Notes: generated by a model not told the origin, from the letters alone. Shown: positions 49,352 through 58,204, counted from the stretch's first letter. The stretch: DNA of 64,000 nt from Planctomycetia bacterium (GCA_015075005.1 JABTVC010000002.1:788259-852258), one strand, 5' to 3'. Made by a program: numbers and translations.

Positions 49352-49846
49352 ATGGAAATAGTATTCGATTCCTCAACATTAATATTGTTGGCAAAAGTTG
49401 AAATCCTCACTCTTGTTTCTGAAGATATTCAAATAACAATTCCAGAAACGATAAAGACGGAATGTACAGGTAAGGATTTATTTGATGCAAAGTTAATTTC
49501 TTCTTTAGTTACAAATGGCAGGATAAAAGTAATTACTGCATCAAAAAAAGAAGCCATTGAAAGATTATGCAAGGATTTTAAAATCCACACTGGAGAAGCG
49601 GAAGCCCTTGCCCTTGCATTAAAGAGAAAATTGCCACTTGCAACTGATGATTTCTTAACAATAAAGGCTTGTAAAATACTAAACCAGCATTTTACCACTG
49701 CAATTTACTTTTTAATAAACATAGTTGAAAAGGGGAAAATTAATAAGGACATAGCGTTCGTAAAACTTGAAAAATTATCTTTATATGGACGTTACAGCAA
49801 GCGAATAATAGACGATGCATTTAAGCGGTTGAAAGGAGATGAATAA
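49352..49846 (+). CDS. PIN-like toxin (DUF3368-related)
   Basis: 164 residues starting M-E-I-V-F-D-S-S-T-L-I-L-L-A-K, with H-T-G-E-A-E-A-L-A-L-A in the middle and L-A-T-D-D-F-L-T. The acidic residues D6, E in G-E-A-E-A and the D-D pair form a PIN-type metal site, so an RNase toxin is likely. It overlaps the following antitoxin gene by one base (TAATG). Although toxin-first order is less usual, the pairing with a ribbon-helix-helix/UPF0175-like protein supports a type II module. No disruption is seen. Confidence 0.8.
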   Translation: MEIVFDSSTLILLAKVEILTLVSEDIQITIPETIKTECTGKDLFDAKLISSLVTNGRIKVITASKKEAIERLCKDFKIHTGEAEALALALKRKLPLATDDFLTIKACKILNQHFTTAIYFLINIVEKGKINKDIAFVKLEKLSLYGRYSKRIIDDAFKRLKGDE

Positions 49847-50130
49847 TGTCGGTAATAAGTCTCAGACTTAAAGAAAGAGAAATGAAAAGGATTAATGAGC
49901 TTTCAAAGATGATTCATAAAGACAAATCCACAGTTGCAAGAGAACTTATCGAGTATGGATGGGAGTTTCTTATGATAAAACTTTACAGAGAAGGGAAATT
50001 ATCATTGAGCACACTTGCCACAAGGCTTGAGTTGTCGGTAAGCGAGACATTAGACCTTCTGGCTGAATTCGGGATTGAATCCCCAATAGGTTATGATGAT
50101 TATTTAAAAGGGTTTGAAGTATTCAAATAA
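49846..50130 (+). CDS. Ribbon-helix-helix / UPF0175-like antitoxin
   Basis: 94 residues. The N-terminus (S-V-I-S-L-R-L-K then helices with D-K-S-T-V-A-R-E-L-I) is a ribbon-helix-helix DNA-binding unit. The second half (L-Y-R-E-G-K-L-S-L-S-T-L-A-T-R-L-E-L-S) is the UPF0175 helix-turn-helix pattern. It is translationally coupled to the PIN-like toxin and should repress the pair and block the toxin. Confidence 0.78.
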   Translation: MSVISLRLKEREMKRINELSKMIHKDKSTVARELIEYGWEFLMIKLYREGKLSLSTLATRLELSVSETLDLLAEFGIESPIGYDDYLKGFEVFK

Positions 50131-50133
50131 TAT

Positions 50134-50262
50134 ACTTGGAATTTACGAAGAAACAGATACAAATTTAAAGGCCATTGAGAGATTACGGTAACACGGCTGG
50201 AAAAGGGGAGTAACCTTGCTTTATCAACGGGAGTGTGCCTTGAATCCAGGACAGTAAAAGCT
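50134..50262 (+). pseudogene. Relic of a restriction-subunit (HsdR-like) 5' end, copy B
   Basis: Reads Y-E-E-T-D-T-N-L-K-A-I-E-R-L-R-stop-H-G-W-K-R-G-V-T-L-L-Y-Q-R-E, more diverged than copies A and C but extending a little further into the gene. Confidence 0.55.
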
Positions 50263-50279
50263 ATGGTTGCAATGCTTTT

Positions 50280-50488
50280 TGAATGAATGTAAAATAGATA
50301 TTTACATTGATGTACTGGTAAGCTTTTCAGAAGATGCACAATGGAGCCTTTTTGACCTCGCCCGCATGCAGGATGAACTAAAGGAGATATTCAGACGCGA
50401 GATAGATTTGGTCGAAAAGGCAGCGCTACGCAATCCGTTCCGCAGGTATTCAATTTTGCGTTCAAAAGAGGTCATCTATGCAGCCTGA
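50280..50488 (+). pseudogene. C-terminal part of an MNT-type nucleotidyltransferase
   Basis: Reads V-S-F-S-E-D-A-Q-W-S-L-F-D-L-A-R-M, R-E-I-D-L-V-E-K and P-F-R-R-Y-S-I-L to TGA 50488. This is the second half of minimal nucleotidyltransferases (MntA-like). The G-S-x(n)-D-x-D catalytic half is absent. The following HEPN start overlaps its end, the normal order of MNT-HEPN toxin-antitoxin modules. Confidence 0.6.
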
Positions 50489-50546
50489 AAACCACGACGC
50501 TGCATACCTTTGGAACATGCTGGATAAGGATACCCGAACTAATTAA
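50478..50546 (+). pseudogene. N-terminal stub of a HEPN (DUF86-like) protein
   Basis: 22 codons, M-Q-P-E-N-H-D-A-A-Y-L-W-N-M-L-D, which is how HEPN partners of MNT enzymes begin; then TAA. The R-x(4-6)-H RNase motif is lost. Assigned mainly from position and the first 15 residues. Confidence 0.45.
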
Positions 50547-50610
50547 GTTAATCAAACTGCTATTGCCGTCTTTGCCGCCTGAGATTGAATAAGGATGTTA
50601 GTTACTGCTT

Positions 50611-50830
50611 GTTAATATGCTCAAATCAACGAAACAACGGATACAGATCTAAAGGTCATTGAAAGATTACAACAACTCGGCTGGAAGCGGGGTACACCTT
50701 GCTTTACCATTGTTAGAAATGTAATTTTGTAACCGGATTTATCAACAAGAAGTATATGCCTTAAGCATAATTTGTAATGGGTGGAACAATGTAATAATCG
50801 CTGTCCATATTTTCTTCCGGAAAACAAATA
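50611..50830 (+). pseudogene. Relic of a restriction-subunit (HsdR-like) 5' end, copy C
   Basis: Reads Q-I-N-E-T-T-D-T-D-L-K-V-I-E-R-L-Q-Q then G-W-K-R-G-T-P. It is close to copy A but differs at many bases. The ISL3 element begins just after it and separates it from whatever followed. Confidence 0.6.
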
Positions 50831-50831
50831 A

Positions 50832-52202
50832 GGGTCTTCAGGCAAGTGAGTGGGTAAATTTTTGCATTTTTATATCCCCGGTAGCATGCAAGTAAGAATT
50901 TTCAGCCGAAGATATTCCTCATCTCTCAGACCGTATGCCCTTCTCTGTATCACCCGAATCTTGTTATTAAGACCTTCGACAAAGCCTAAAGGTACCTTGT
51001 TCTCAGGTCTGCTGTATGCTGCAATGCCATCCCAGTGTTTCTCTATCATTTCTGCAAACTTCTCGTAAGGCTTTAACCGTTGCCACTTCAACGATTCCTT
51101 CCAGTTATCGAAAAACTTCCTTGACCATCCCTCTGTCTTATAGCTCCATAACTGTCCAAAGGATTCCCTCAACAGATAGGCAGTGTTGAGCCGTTTGTTT
51201 GCCATGAGTAGCTTCTTTAACGACTTGCGTCCATCAAGGGTGAGGTTCTCTCTGTTCGATAGAAGCGTATATTTCTGACCTTTGATATACGAACGTTCTT
51301 TACCTGAAAGCCGTGCATATTCCATCTTCCGCACTTTGTCCAACGCTTCCCCAAGATGCCTCATTACATGAAACTTGTCATAAAGAATCGCAGCATGAAA
51401 CGCATTCTCACTCGTTGACTTCTCAAATGCCTTCCACATATCCATTACTGCCAACCGTAGCTTCTTTACCTTCTTTGCACCAAGCCACTGGTAAAATAGA
51501 TCAAGACTCTCTTTTGACCTATCCTTTCCTCCAAACCAAATCGGCCTTCCACGCTCCAAATCGCTTACCACTATCCGATAGGTATGCCCTTTCCTTATAG
51601 ATATTTCGTCTATACCAATTACACGAGGTGCTGCTACTGGATACCTCCGAAGTTGCTTCTTCATGTATTCTTTGTCTAATGTCTTCACCGTATCCCAGTC
51701 CAGCCTGAAATCCTTCGCCACATCCTTTACGGTCATAGTCCTGCACTTCCGTCCCACAGAACAGGCAAATCGCTTCGTGTAAAAGGGATTGTCCGCAAGC
51801 CATTCCAGTTTTTCCCGCTTCACCTTTCCGCACTTCCGACATAATACTCGCCGTACCTCCACTTCCAGGTAAATCCGTGCATCTCCACAGGATAAATCCC
51901 GTACCCGACGCTCCTTCTTGTCGTATTGACTCCAATGAATCTTTCCACAACACCCGCATACCGTTTTTTTTGTGTCCGCTTAAGTCTTATATCGCGGGCA
52001 TTTGAGTCTCCAAATATCCCCTTAATTTCTGCTCTCGGAACAAACCCGGGGAACCGATATTCGTCCAGCAGTCGTCTCTTTTTTTCCATTTAATTATCAT
52101 ACAGTTTTTTTGCTCATATAAAAACTCCTTTTTCCCTTGTTCTATGCTATGTTGCAGTCACTTCATGGCTTATTTTTACCCACTCACTTGCCTGAAGAGC
52201 CT
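50832..52202. mobile_element. ISL3-family insertion sequence
   Basis: About 1.37 kb bounded by inverted repeats of about 24 bases: left end G-G-G-T-C-T-T-C-A-G-G-C-A-A-G-T-G-A-G-T from 50832, right end the reverse complement with one difference ending at 52202. It encloses one transposase gene on the minus strand. No clear target duplication is seen in the flanks, so a rearrangement or old age is possible. Confidence 0.85.
50870..52089 (-). CDS. ISL3-family transposase, with a -1 frame step at an A8 run
   Basis: The C-terminal 330 residues hold the DDE domain (I-G-I-D-E-I-S, V-M-D-M-W-K-A-F, the final E in G-F-V-E-G-L-N-N) and upstream zinc-finger cysteines (V-C-G-C-C-G-K, C-R-K-C-G-K). The N-terminus from ATG 52089 (E-K-K-R-R-L-L-D-E-Y-R-F-P-G-F) is in another frame that leads to R-L-K-R-T-Q-K-K at an A8 run near 51965-51972. 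A -1 step there gives T-V-C-G-C-C-G-K, the expected order. Either programmed slippage or a one-base change in the run. Flanked by intact inverted repeats. Confidence 0.82.
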
Positions 52203-52304
52203 GTAAAATGTTCTTGTGGAATTATTGAAGCATAATTGGAAAAAATAAAATGCGGGTATGAGTACTTGGAATAGTAGTATAGTTATGAGAGAGGAGATAA
52301 AATC

Positions 52305-52526
52305 ATGGCAACCATGAAAAATAAGCTGATGGAAAATATTCAATCTTTGTCGGATATTGAGAAGCTTGAGATCGTTGATTCAATCCTTATGCAGCTGGAC
52401 AAACCAGACCCCGATATTGATTGTATATGGGCGAAAGAGGCACGAAAACGCTGGCAGGCATACAAGTCAGGCAAGTTAGAAACAATCTCTTATGAACAGG
52501 TAATGGAAAAGTATAGCTCCAGATGA
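52305..52526 (+). CDS. Addiction-module antitoxin (TIGR02574-like)
   Basis: 73 residues with I-Q-S-L-S-D-I-E-K-L-E-I-V-D-S-I-L, then C-I-W-A-K-E-A-R-K-R-W and K-L-E-T-I-S-Y-E-Q-V. Same family as the antitoxin at 25200. ATG 52305 has GGAGAT upstream. The toxin start overlaps its stop (ATGA), but the toxin is only a stub. Confidence 0.75.
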   Translation: MATMKNKLMENIQSLSDIEKLEIVDSILMQLDKPDPDIDCIWAKEARKRWQAYKSGKLETISYEQVMEKYSSR

Positions 52527-52576
52527 AAATCCGCTTTCTTATGAAAAAGGGTTTGCATGATGCTTACACAATCTGA
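52523..52576 (+). pseudogene. Stub of a RelE-type toxin
   Basis: 17 codons from the overlapping ATG: M-K-I-R-F-L, the usual first strand of RelE-like toxins, then unrelated text and TGA. Assigned from position and the first six residues. Confidence 0.4.
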
Positions 52577-52697
52577 AGCAGACACTTTATTTGCAATGCC
52601 GAAGAAACCGAAATCAAACGGTTCTTATGCTTTTCCACACACCGGAAGTAAACTTGTAGTTGAATTTTTATCTTTTGATGGGAGAGAATATTTTTAA
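52557..52697 (+). CDS. Short ORF resembling the N-terminus of a small conserved family
   Basis: 46 codons: L-T-Q-S-E-A-D-T-L-F-A-M-P-K-K-P-K then S-Y-A-F-P-H-T-G. I recall similar starts in uncharacterised proteins found beside toxin-antitoxin genes (possibly DUF6978), which are longer, so this is likely a truncated member. No function can be given. Confidence 0.35.
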   Translation: MMLTQSEADTLFAMPKKPKSNGSYAFPHTGSKLVVEFLSFDGREYF

Positions 52698-52716
52698 ATA
52701 TTTAAGGAGATTTATT

Positions 52717-52998
52717 ATGCCTGTAGTACAAAAATCAAAAACCAAAACGAAGCATCCTTATATTGTTTCTCGTAAGACTCACTGTGGAGGAAGTCCAGTA
52801 ATTGCTGGCACTAAATTCCCCGTACGTTCGGTTGTTTTCTACATACTGAGACAGGGTATAACTCCTGAAGAACTTGTAAAGGAGTTTCCACACCTTACGC
52901 TCCCGCAAATCTATGATGCGCTTTCCTATTATTATGAAAACAAGAAGGAGGTCGATGAAGAACTATCTGTTAAAGAGTCTGATTTAAGGGACAAATAA
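52717..52998 (+). CDS. DUF433 antitoxin
   Basis: 93 residues with the DUF433 core: G-G-S-P-V-I-A-G-T-K-F-P-V-R-S-V, then G-I-T-P-E-E-L-V-K-E-F-P-H-L-T-L-P-Q-I-Y-D-A-L-S-Y-Y. This is a winged-helix-like fold commonly paired with a DUF5615 PIN-like toxin. ATG 52717 has AAGGAG upstream. The toxin gene follows after 6 bases. Confidence 0.88.
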   Translation: MPVVQKSKTKTKHPYIVSRKTHCGGSPVIAGTKFPVRSVVFYILRQGITPEELVKEFPHLTLPQIYDALSYYYENKKEVDEELSVKESDLRDK

Positions 52999-53004
52999 CA
53001 TCAA

Positions 53005-53358
53005 ATGTCTGATATATCGTTATATCTTGATGAGGATGTGAGAGTATTGTTGGCAGAAGTATTACGCAATAGAGGTTATACAGTTTCTCATGTTTTTGAA
53101 GTTGGTAGAAATGGTAAAAGCGATAGTGGGCAACCGGCCTATGCCGTAAAGCACAAAATGGCTATATTGACGCACAACATTAAAGACTACGTTGTTCTAT
53201 CCAAATCATATGCAGAGTTGAGAAAGAGACACTTCGGTATTATTGTTTCAGATCAGATCCCTTTTGGCGAACTTCTCAGACGAACCCTTAAGTTCCTATC
53301 CTCCAATAATGGAGAACTTGTAAAAAATAGATTAATCTGGTTGCAAGATTATAAGTAA
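53005..53358 (+). CDS. DUF5615 PIN-like toxin
   Basis: 117 residues opening L-Y-L-D-E-D-V-R-V-L-L-A, with G-Q-P-A-Y-A and I-L-T-H-N-I-K-D-Y in the middle. The family (PIN-like Mut7-C-related fold) has acidic residues in L-D-E-D and normally T-x-N/D-x-x-D, here T-H-N-I-K-D. Intact length. With the DUF433 gene it forms a type II module that appears whole. Confidence 0.85.
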   Translation: MSDISLYLDEDVRVLLAEVLRNRGYTVSHVFEVGRNGKSDSGQPAYAVKHKMAILTHNIKDYVVLSKSYAELRKRHFGIIVSDQIPFGELLRRTLKFLSSNNGELVKNRLIWLQDYK

Positions 53359-53533
53359 TTTTTTATGAAACGATTTTCATAATAATTCTCAAAATTACAT
53401 AACGACAGTTGTCCAAGGCCTCAAAACATAAATTCTGCCTGGCATGAAACAGTTGCCAAATTTGACAAGGATATGGAGGCGTTGGAGAATGTAAGACTGT
53501 TGCACCAAGAGGCAGATAATTAGTTTTTGTTCA

Positions 53534-54559
53534 TCATTTCTGGGGCTCAATGATTACCTTGATGGAGTCCTTCGCTTCGGCAACGAGTTTAAAACCTAAA
53601 GCAGTATCAGCAAGACCCAGCCGGTGGGTAATCAGCTCGCGTACTTTTACCCTGCCCGCACGGATTAATTCGATGGACGTTGCTGTATCATCCGGGGGAC
53701 CGGCATACGACATAATAATAGAATTACAATTGCGCCAGAGGTCACAAAGGTTCATAGGAGTTGTTGCATTGGGTTCTGTCGGGGCGAAAAAAAGAATCGC
53801 TCCGCCCCGATCCACAGAGTTAAATGCCTGCTGAATTGCGGATGCAGCTCCGGTGCACACGATGACAAGGTCTGCCAGTCGTCCGTTATTCGCCTTGCGC
53901 AAAGAGGCGGGGACATCTTCTTTGGCGTGAATGGTTATATCTGCCCCGCATTGTTTGGCCATTTTTAAGCGGTAGTCAGTAATGTCTACCGCACATATTC
54001 TCCCAGCCCCTAAAGCACGCGCCAGTTGGATGTGAAGGAGGCCTGAGATGCCGCTTCCAATAACGAGTATACTCTGCCCCGGACGTAGATTTGCCTTCTT
54101 TTGACCGAGGAGGGTGCATGCCAAAGGCTCTGCAAAGGTGCCCTCTTCAAAAGAGATATCATCTGGCAGGACAAAGGTACCGCGGTCAACGTTGATTTGA
54201 GGGATGCGGACATATTCAGAAAAGCCACCAGGAAAGAAATTGGTGGTACGCAGGGTTTCGCAAACCGAGTAATGTCCGTTCAGACAGTAGTGGCAGGTGT
54301 TACAGGGGACGTGATGAGCTACCGTTACCCGATCTCCTGTTTTGAAACGCTTCACCCCTTCGCCAACAGCGACGATTTCACCGGCAATTTCATGGCCGAG
54401 TACGAGTGGCGCCTTTTTGATGCGGTACCATTCCATTACATCGCTGCCGCAGATCCCGCTTGCCCGTACCTTCACCAATAATTCGCCCGGACTGACTTGA
54501 GGGGTTTGCATCTCTTCGATTCTGACATCTCTATTGTTATAATACATTGCAACGCGCAC
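53534..54559 (-). CDS. Zinc-dependent alcohol/polyol dehydrogenase (MDR family)
   Basis: About 341 residues. Catalytic zinc ligands are in C-G-S-D and G-H-E; the structural zinc site is C-N-T-C-H-Y-C then C. The NAD(P) fold shows V-I-G-S-G-I-S-G-L-L. It belongs to the medium-chain group with threonine/sorbitol dehydrogenases; the substrate is not defined. GTG 54559 with AGGA about 8 bases upstream is preferred over TTG 54577. It follows the aldolase gene by 67 bases, so both may act in one sugar-phosphate or hydroxyketone pathway. Confidence 0.85.
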   Translation of the reverse strand: MRVAMYYNNRDVRIEEMQTPQVSPGELLVKVRASGICGSDVMEWYRIKKAPLVLGHEIAGEIVAVGEGVKRFKTGDRVTVAHHVPCNTCHYCLNGHYSVCETLRTTNFFPGGFSEYVRIPQINVDRGTFVLPDDISFEEGTFAEPLACTLLGQKKANLRPGQSILVIGSGISGLLHIQLARALGAGRICAVDITDYRLKMAKQCGADITIHAKEDVPASLRKANNGRLADLVIVCTGAASAIQQAFNSVDRGGAILFFAPTEPNATTPMNLCDLWRNCNSIIMSYAGPPDDTATSIELIRAGRVKVRELITHRLGLADTALGFKLVAEAKDSIKVIIEPQK

Positions 54560-54626
54560 GGTATTTTTCCTATCCAATTTTCAGTAAAAGTTTACTTTCC
54601 TGCAGATTACCAAAATATATACAAAA

Positions 54627-55424
54627 CTATTTTTTCTTTTCATTCTTCACGGTATTAAACAGGTCATTGGCCTGTTTTGCTGTGGCATTTTCATGGATGA
54701 TGGCACGCAGTGCCCTGATCATGGCCACCGGGTGTTCGTTTTGCCAGATATTTCTGCCCAGATTTACACCAATAGCTCCTTTTGTCATGCCGTCATGAAC
54801 AAACTCAAAGACCTCAAGATCGCTATTGACTTTTGGGCCTCCTGCCATGACTACGGGCACCGGACAACCATTGGTCACCTTCTCAAAATTTTCACACCAG
54901 TAGGTTTTTACAACACGGGCGCCCAATTCCGCTGCAATGCGGCAGCATAGGGAGAGATAGCGGGCATCCCGTTTTTCCATTTCCCTGCCCACAGCCGTAA
55001 CGGCCATTACGGGAATACCGTATCTTTCTGCCTCGTTGACCAGGTTTGACAGATTTGTTAGTGTTTCTTTTTCATAATCGCTACCGATAAAGACAGAGAT
55101 ACCAACGCCGGAGGCATTCAGGCGAATAGCCTCTTCTATGGAAGTGGTCAGCACTTCATTGGCAAGATCCTTACCCACCATGCTGGTACCGCCCGATACC
55201 CTGAGGATGATAGGCTTGCTGTTTTCCGGATTTATACATGCACGCAATACCCCACGGGTGCAGAAGAGTGCATCGGCATAGTCGATAATCGGCTTAATCG
55301 TTTCGCCTGGTCTTTCCAGCTTTGAAGTAGGCCCTTGAAAATATCCATGGTCTATGGGCAGAAACATACAACGACCATTTGGTTTTATGAGTTGAGACAA
55401 ACGATTCTTTATTCCCCAATCCAC
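54627..55424 (-). CDS. LsrF/DhnA-type class I aldolase
   Basis: A 265-residue TIM-barrel Schiff-base aldolase. Seen are L-P-I-D-H-G-Y near the start, the lysine segment V-V-K-T-Y-W and the phosphate-binding G-G-P-K and G-V-N-L-G-R-N. The family includes archaeal-type fructose-bisphosphate aldolase, ADH synthase of the archaeal shikimate route and LsrF. As aroB is present in this genome the ADH synthase role is less likely; fructose-bisphosphate aldolase or an LsrF-like enzyme fits better. The sequence does not decide. Upstream of the dehydrogenase on the same strand. Confidence 0.82.
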   Translation of the reverse strand: MDWGIKNRLSQLIKPNGRCMFLPIDHGYFQGPTSKLERPGETIKPIIDYADALFCTRGVLRACINPENSKPIILRVSGGTSMVGKDLANEVLTTSIEEAIRLNASGVGISVFIGSDYEKETLTNLSNLVNEAERYGIPVMAVTAVGREMEKRDARYLSLCCRIAAELGARVVKTYWCENFEKVTNGCPVPVVMAGGPKVNSDLEVFEFVHDGMTKGAIGVNLGRNIWQNEHPVAMIRALRAIIHENATAKQANDLFNTVKNEKKK

Positions 55425-55607
55425 TGTTTCATTCCTCCTTTTTCAAAAATGTTATCTGTTTTTCTGTGATTTTTCATGTGTGATAATTACCTGTCCTTTT
55501 CCTGTCAACCATTGATGGAATTGATAGTTTTTCCGAACAAATACATTACCTTCGGTGCTTTTCGTTCTCAGGGAAGACGGCCGTTACGATCGTGTCATTT
55601 GTCCAGC

Positions 55608-56345
55608 TTAAATCCCGTCCCCGTCTTTATAATTCTGCATGAATATGGTCAATACTTCTGATTCTGCTTCAGAAACTTTACAGTATTCTTCGTTCGAAAG
55701 ATTCAACGTATTCTCGAGCTTTATTATCCGTTGTTTGAGCTTGCAATTTTCTTTAAGTACCACCATGATAGCCTCGGCAACGGGGTCGGGCAATTGTCCA
55801 TGGTCCAGCAGGACTTCTTGTCCGTCTTTTTTTCGTTGTTTTATGACTCTGCCGGGCACGCCGACTACCGTTGCGTGCGGCGGCACATCTTTCGTTACGA
55901 CAGAGCCTGAACCGATCCGCGCATAATCCCCAATGGTTATGTTCCCCAGGATGCAGGCGTTTGAGCCTACGACAACCTTTTTGCCCAGATTTGGGTGTCT
56001 CTTTGTTTTTTCACTCGTTGTGCCGCCGAGCACTGCCCCTTTGTAGAGAAGACATCCATCACCGATTATCGCGGTTTCACCTATTACAACACCCATACCG
56101 TGGTCGATGAATACGCCGCGTCCTATTTCCGCAGCAGGATGTATTTCAATCCCCGTCAAAAACCGATTTACGTGTGAAATGAAACGGGATAAGAGAATCC
56201 ACCCTTTTTTCCAGAGATAATGAGATATCCGGTGCAGCCATAAGGCATGGATGCCGGGATAGCATAAAATGACTTCCAGTTTACTCCGTGCCGCCGGATC
56301 ACTTTGAAAGGCGACATCTATGTCCTCCTTCATGCGTTTAAACAT
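55608..56345 (-). CDS. cysE: Serine O-acetyltransferase
   Basis: Acetylates serine, the step before cysteine synthase. The 245-residue protein has the SAT helical N-terminus ([11 protein letters not shown]) and a left-handed beta-helix (hexapeptide repeats such as [16 protein letters not shown]), with the active-site H in [13 protein letters not shown]. The N-terminal helical domain is short, as in the Gram-positive/cyanobacterial type. Start overlaps the cysK stop by one base. The C-terminal 45 residues form a probable coil not typical of the family. Confidence 0.95.
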   Translation of the reverse strand: MFKRMKEDIDVAFQSDPAARSKLEVILCYPGIHALWLHRISHYLWKKGWILLSRFISHVNRFLTGIEIHPAAEIGRGVFIDHGMGVVIGETAIIGDGCLLYKGAVLGGTTSEKTKRHPNLGKKVVVGSNACILGNITIGDYARIGSGSVVTKDVPPHATVVGVPGRVIKQRKKDGQEVLLDHGQLPDPVAEAIMVVLKENCKLKQRIIKLENTLNLSNEEYCKVSEAESEVLTIFMQNYKDGDGI

Positions 56346-57274
56346 TAAAATTCCTTAAATAAGGCGGTGGACAGATACCGTTCTCCTGTATCGGGAAGCA
56401 CAACCACGGTCAGCTTTCCTTTGTTCTCAGATCGCGCTGCGACCAGAAGTGCTGCATAAGCGGCTGCTCCGGAAGAAATACCTGCCAAAATCCCTTCCTG
56501 CCGGGCCAGTTGCCTGGCTACGGCAAATGCCTGCTCATTTTTAACCGGGATGATTTCATCAATTATTTTCATGTTGATGATTTCCGGGATAAATCCTGCC
56601 CCAAGTCCCTGTATCTTGTGAGGTCCCGGCTTCCCTCCGGCAAGCACGGGTGAATCGGCAGGCTCTACGGCAATGACTTTGAGTGAGGGTTTGCGCTTCT
56701 TAATAACCTCACCAACGCCCGTGATTGTTCCGCCTGTGCCTACTCCGCTTACAAAGATATCGATCTTGCCATCCGTATCATTCCAGATCTCCTCAGCCGT
56801 TGTTTTGCGATGTATTTCCGGGTTAGCGGGATTTTTGAATTGCTGCGGCATAAAAGAATTTGGGGTGTTCTTTACCAATTCTTCTGCTTTATTCACGGCG
56901 CCCTTCATGCCTTCGGCACCTGGGGTTAACACGATTTCTGCACCGAATGCCCTTAAAAGATCCCTTCTTTCTATGCTCATGGTATCTGGCATTGCTAGAA
57001 TCAATTTGTAGCCCCTTGCCGCAGCCACAAAAGCCAACGCAATACCCGTATTACCAGAAGTAGGTTCTATAATTATGGTGCCTTTGCTGATTAAACCTGC
57101 CTTTTCTGCGGCTTCAATCATTGCGATTCCGATGCGGTCCTTTACGCAGGCCAAAGGATTAAAAGATTCCATTTTGGCAACTACGGTGGATTCTAATCCT
57201 TTGGTGATAGTATTTAATTTAACTAACGGTGTATTACCAATCGTTTTGGTGATGTCTTCATATATCCTTGCCAT
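56345..57274 (-). CDS. cysK: Cysteine synthase A
   Basis: PLP enzyme joining O-acetylserine and sulfide to cysteine. The 309-residue protein has the lysine in C-V-K-D-R-I-G, the substrate loop T-S-G-N-T-G-I, the PLP-phosphate loop G-T-G-G-T-I-T-G and a final P-D-T-G-E-R-Y. The Ser-Val of the usual P-x-x-S-V-K-D-R is A-C-V here, a mild variation. It overlaps cysE by one base, making a tight cysK-cysE unit for cysteine synthesis; the two proteins usually form a complex. Confidence 0.96.
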   Translation of the reverse strand: MARIYEDITKTIGNTPLVKLNTITKGLESTVVAKMESFNPLACVKDRIGIAMIEAAEKAGLISKGTIIIEPTSGNTGIALAFVAAARGYKLILAMPDTMSIERRDLLRAFGAEIVLTPGAEGMKGAVNKAEELVKNTPNSFMPQQFKNPANPEIHRKTTAEEIWNDTDGKIDIFVSGVGTGGTITGVGEVIKKRKPSLKVIAVEPADSPVLAGGKPGPHKIQGLGAGFIPEIINMKIIDEIIPVKNEQAFAVARQLARQEGILAGISSGAAAYAALLVAARSENKGKLTVVVLPDTGERYLSTALFKEF

Positions 57275-57388
57275 AATTTCCCCTTGATTAAATTATACTA
57301 TAAAGCAAGTATCTTTAATAATGAAACAAGTAAGTATACTATCATAGTGGAAAGTTATTTCTCAAGGAATTTTTAAGACTCATTTCGC

Positions 57389-57416
57389 TTGACAAAAAAG
57401 AATTTATATATATAGT
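57389..57416 (+). promoter_or_regulatory. Probable sigma-70 promoter upstream of rpoZ
   Basis: TTGACA at 57389-57394, then 16 bases, then TATAGT at 57411-57416: a near-consensus promoter. Transcription would begin about 57423, leaving about 160 bases before the rpoZ start. Confidence 0.6.
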
Positions 57417-57581
57417 AAATAGTTTTGCTCTTTAATCGGTTGCAATTTTCCATGGTAATTTTTTTTAGTTTTCCGTTTTTCGAAGGGCGGCATATTGCAG
57501 GGGTATAAGTAACGAGATTTTGTAATACAATAAAATTATTTGCGAATTAATTGGAACATATTTTTTATTATAGGTGTTAAC

Positions 57582-57842
57582 TTGATTTATAAAAACATCG
57601 ATGAACTTTCAAAACAGGTTGGTGGCTCATTACGTCTCACAACTCTGATTATGAGCAGGGCGAGGCAGCTCGTAAAAAGGGCCTCTCCACTCATTGAAAC
57701 AGATACTGATGACCCTATTAGGATTGCGTTTTCAGAATTACTGCAATCGAAGATTAAATTAAACGACGTTGGTGAACAGGTAGCGAAAGTTTTAGAATCC
57801 AAAAAAGTGGAAAGTCCGCTGGAAAGTGAACAAAAATCGTAG
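57582..57842 (+). CDS. rpoZ: RNA polymerase omega subunit
   Basis: 86 residues, with S-L-R-L-T-T-L-I-M-S-R-A-R-Q-L-V and I-A-F-S-E-L-L-Q-S-K-I, the omega core: an R-x-x-Q-L helix followed by the conserved A-x-x-E-L segment. TTG 57582 with AGGTG just upstream is chosen over codons further 5', whose residues are not omega-like. Omega helps assemble the beta-prime subunit. A good promoter lies about 170 bases upstream. Confidence 0.82.
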   Translation: MIYKNIDELSKQVGGSLRLTTLIMSRARQLVKRASPLIETDTDDPIRIAFSELLQSKIKLNDVGEQVAKVLESKKVESPLESEQKS

Positions 57843-58204
57843 ATTGATGGTTGCAGATGGTGCAGATGGTTATGTACAAAATCATTCTTATAGCTACAAG
57901 GGGCCGGTGGCGTCTTAAGCCACGTTTTGTAGATAGAGTAAGCCTTTGATTTGTTAAAGTGCATTCTTGTCCGCCTGCCAATAACAGTGCATCAAATCAC
58001 AAATTTTAAGTCTTTGCATCGAAGTTTGTCGCGGTGTAATGGGTGTGTGGTGCAAAGTATCTATGAATTACGGTAAAAAAATATATCCCTATTCAATTTC
58101 ACGTTCGTGGTATTTATTTGTAATTTTCTGAAGAAAAGTTAAAAAACTTGATAAACGGAAAGATGTTTAAAAAGGGGAAATTCTAAAAGAGGAGTTTCGT
58201 AGAT
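57843..58204. other. Intergenic region before the ABC operon
   Basis: About 360 bases with no convincing ORF or repeat apart from a short GATGGTTGCAGATGGTGCAGATGG stutter at its left edge. An AGAGGAG ribosome site marks its right edge. Promoter of the ABC operon presumably lies here. Confidence 0.4.

Noticed and set aside
53418-53523. Short coding fragment before the alcohol dehydrogenase
   Set aside because: About 30 residues (S-A-W-H-E-T-V-A-K-F) look protein-like but have no start or known family; too little to call.
57843-57900. Riboswitch or small RNA before the ABC operon
   Set aside because: Only a short GATGGT stutter is seen; no conserved riboswitch core or stable stem could be recognised.
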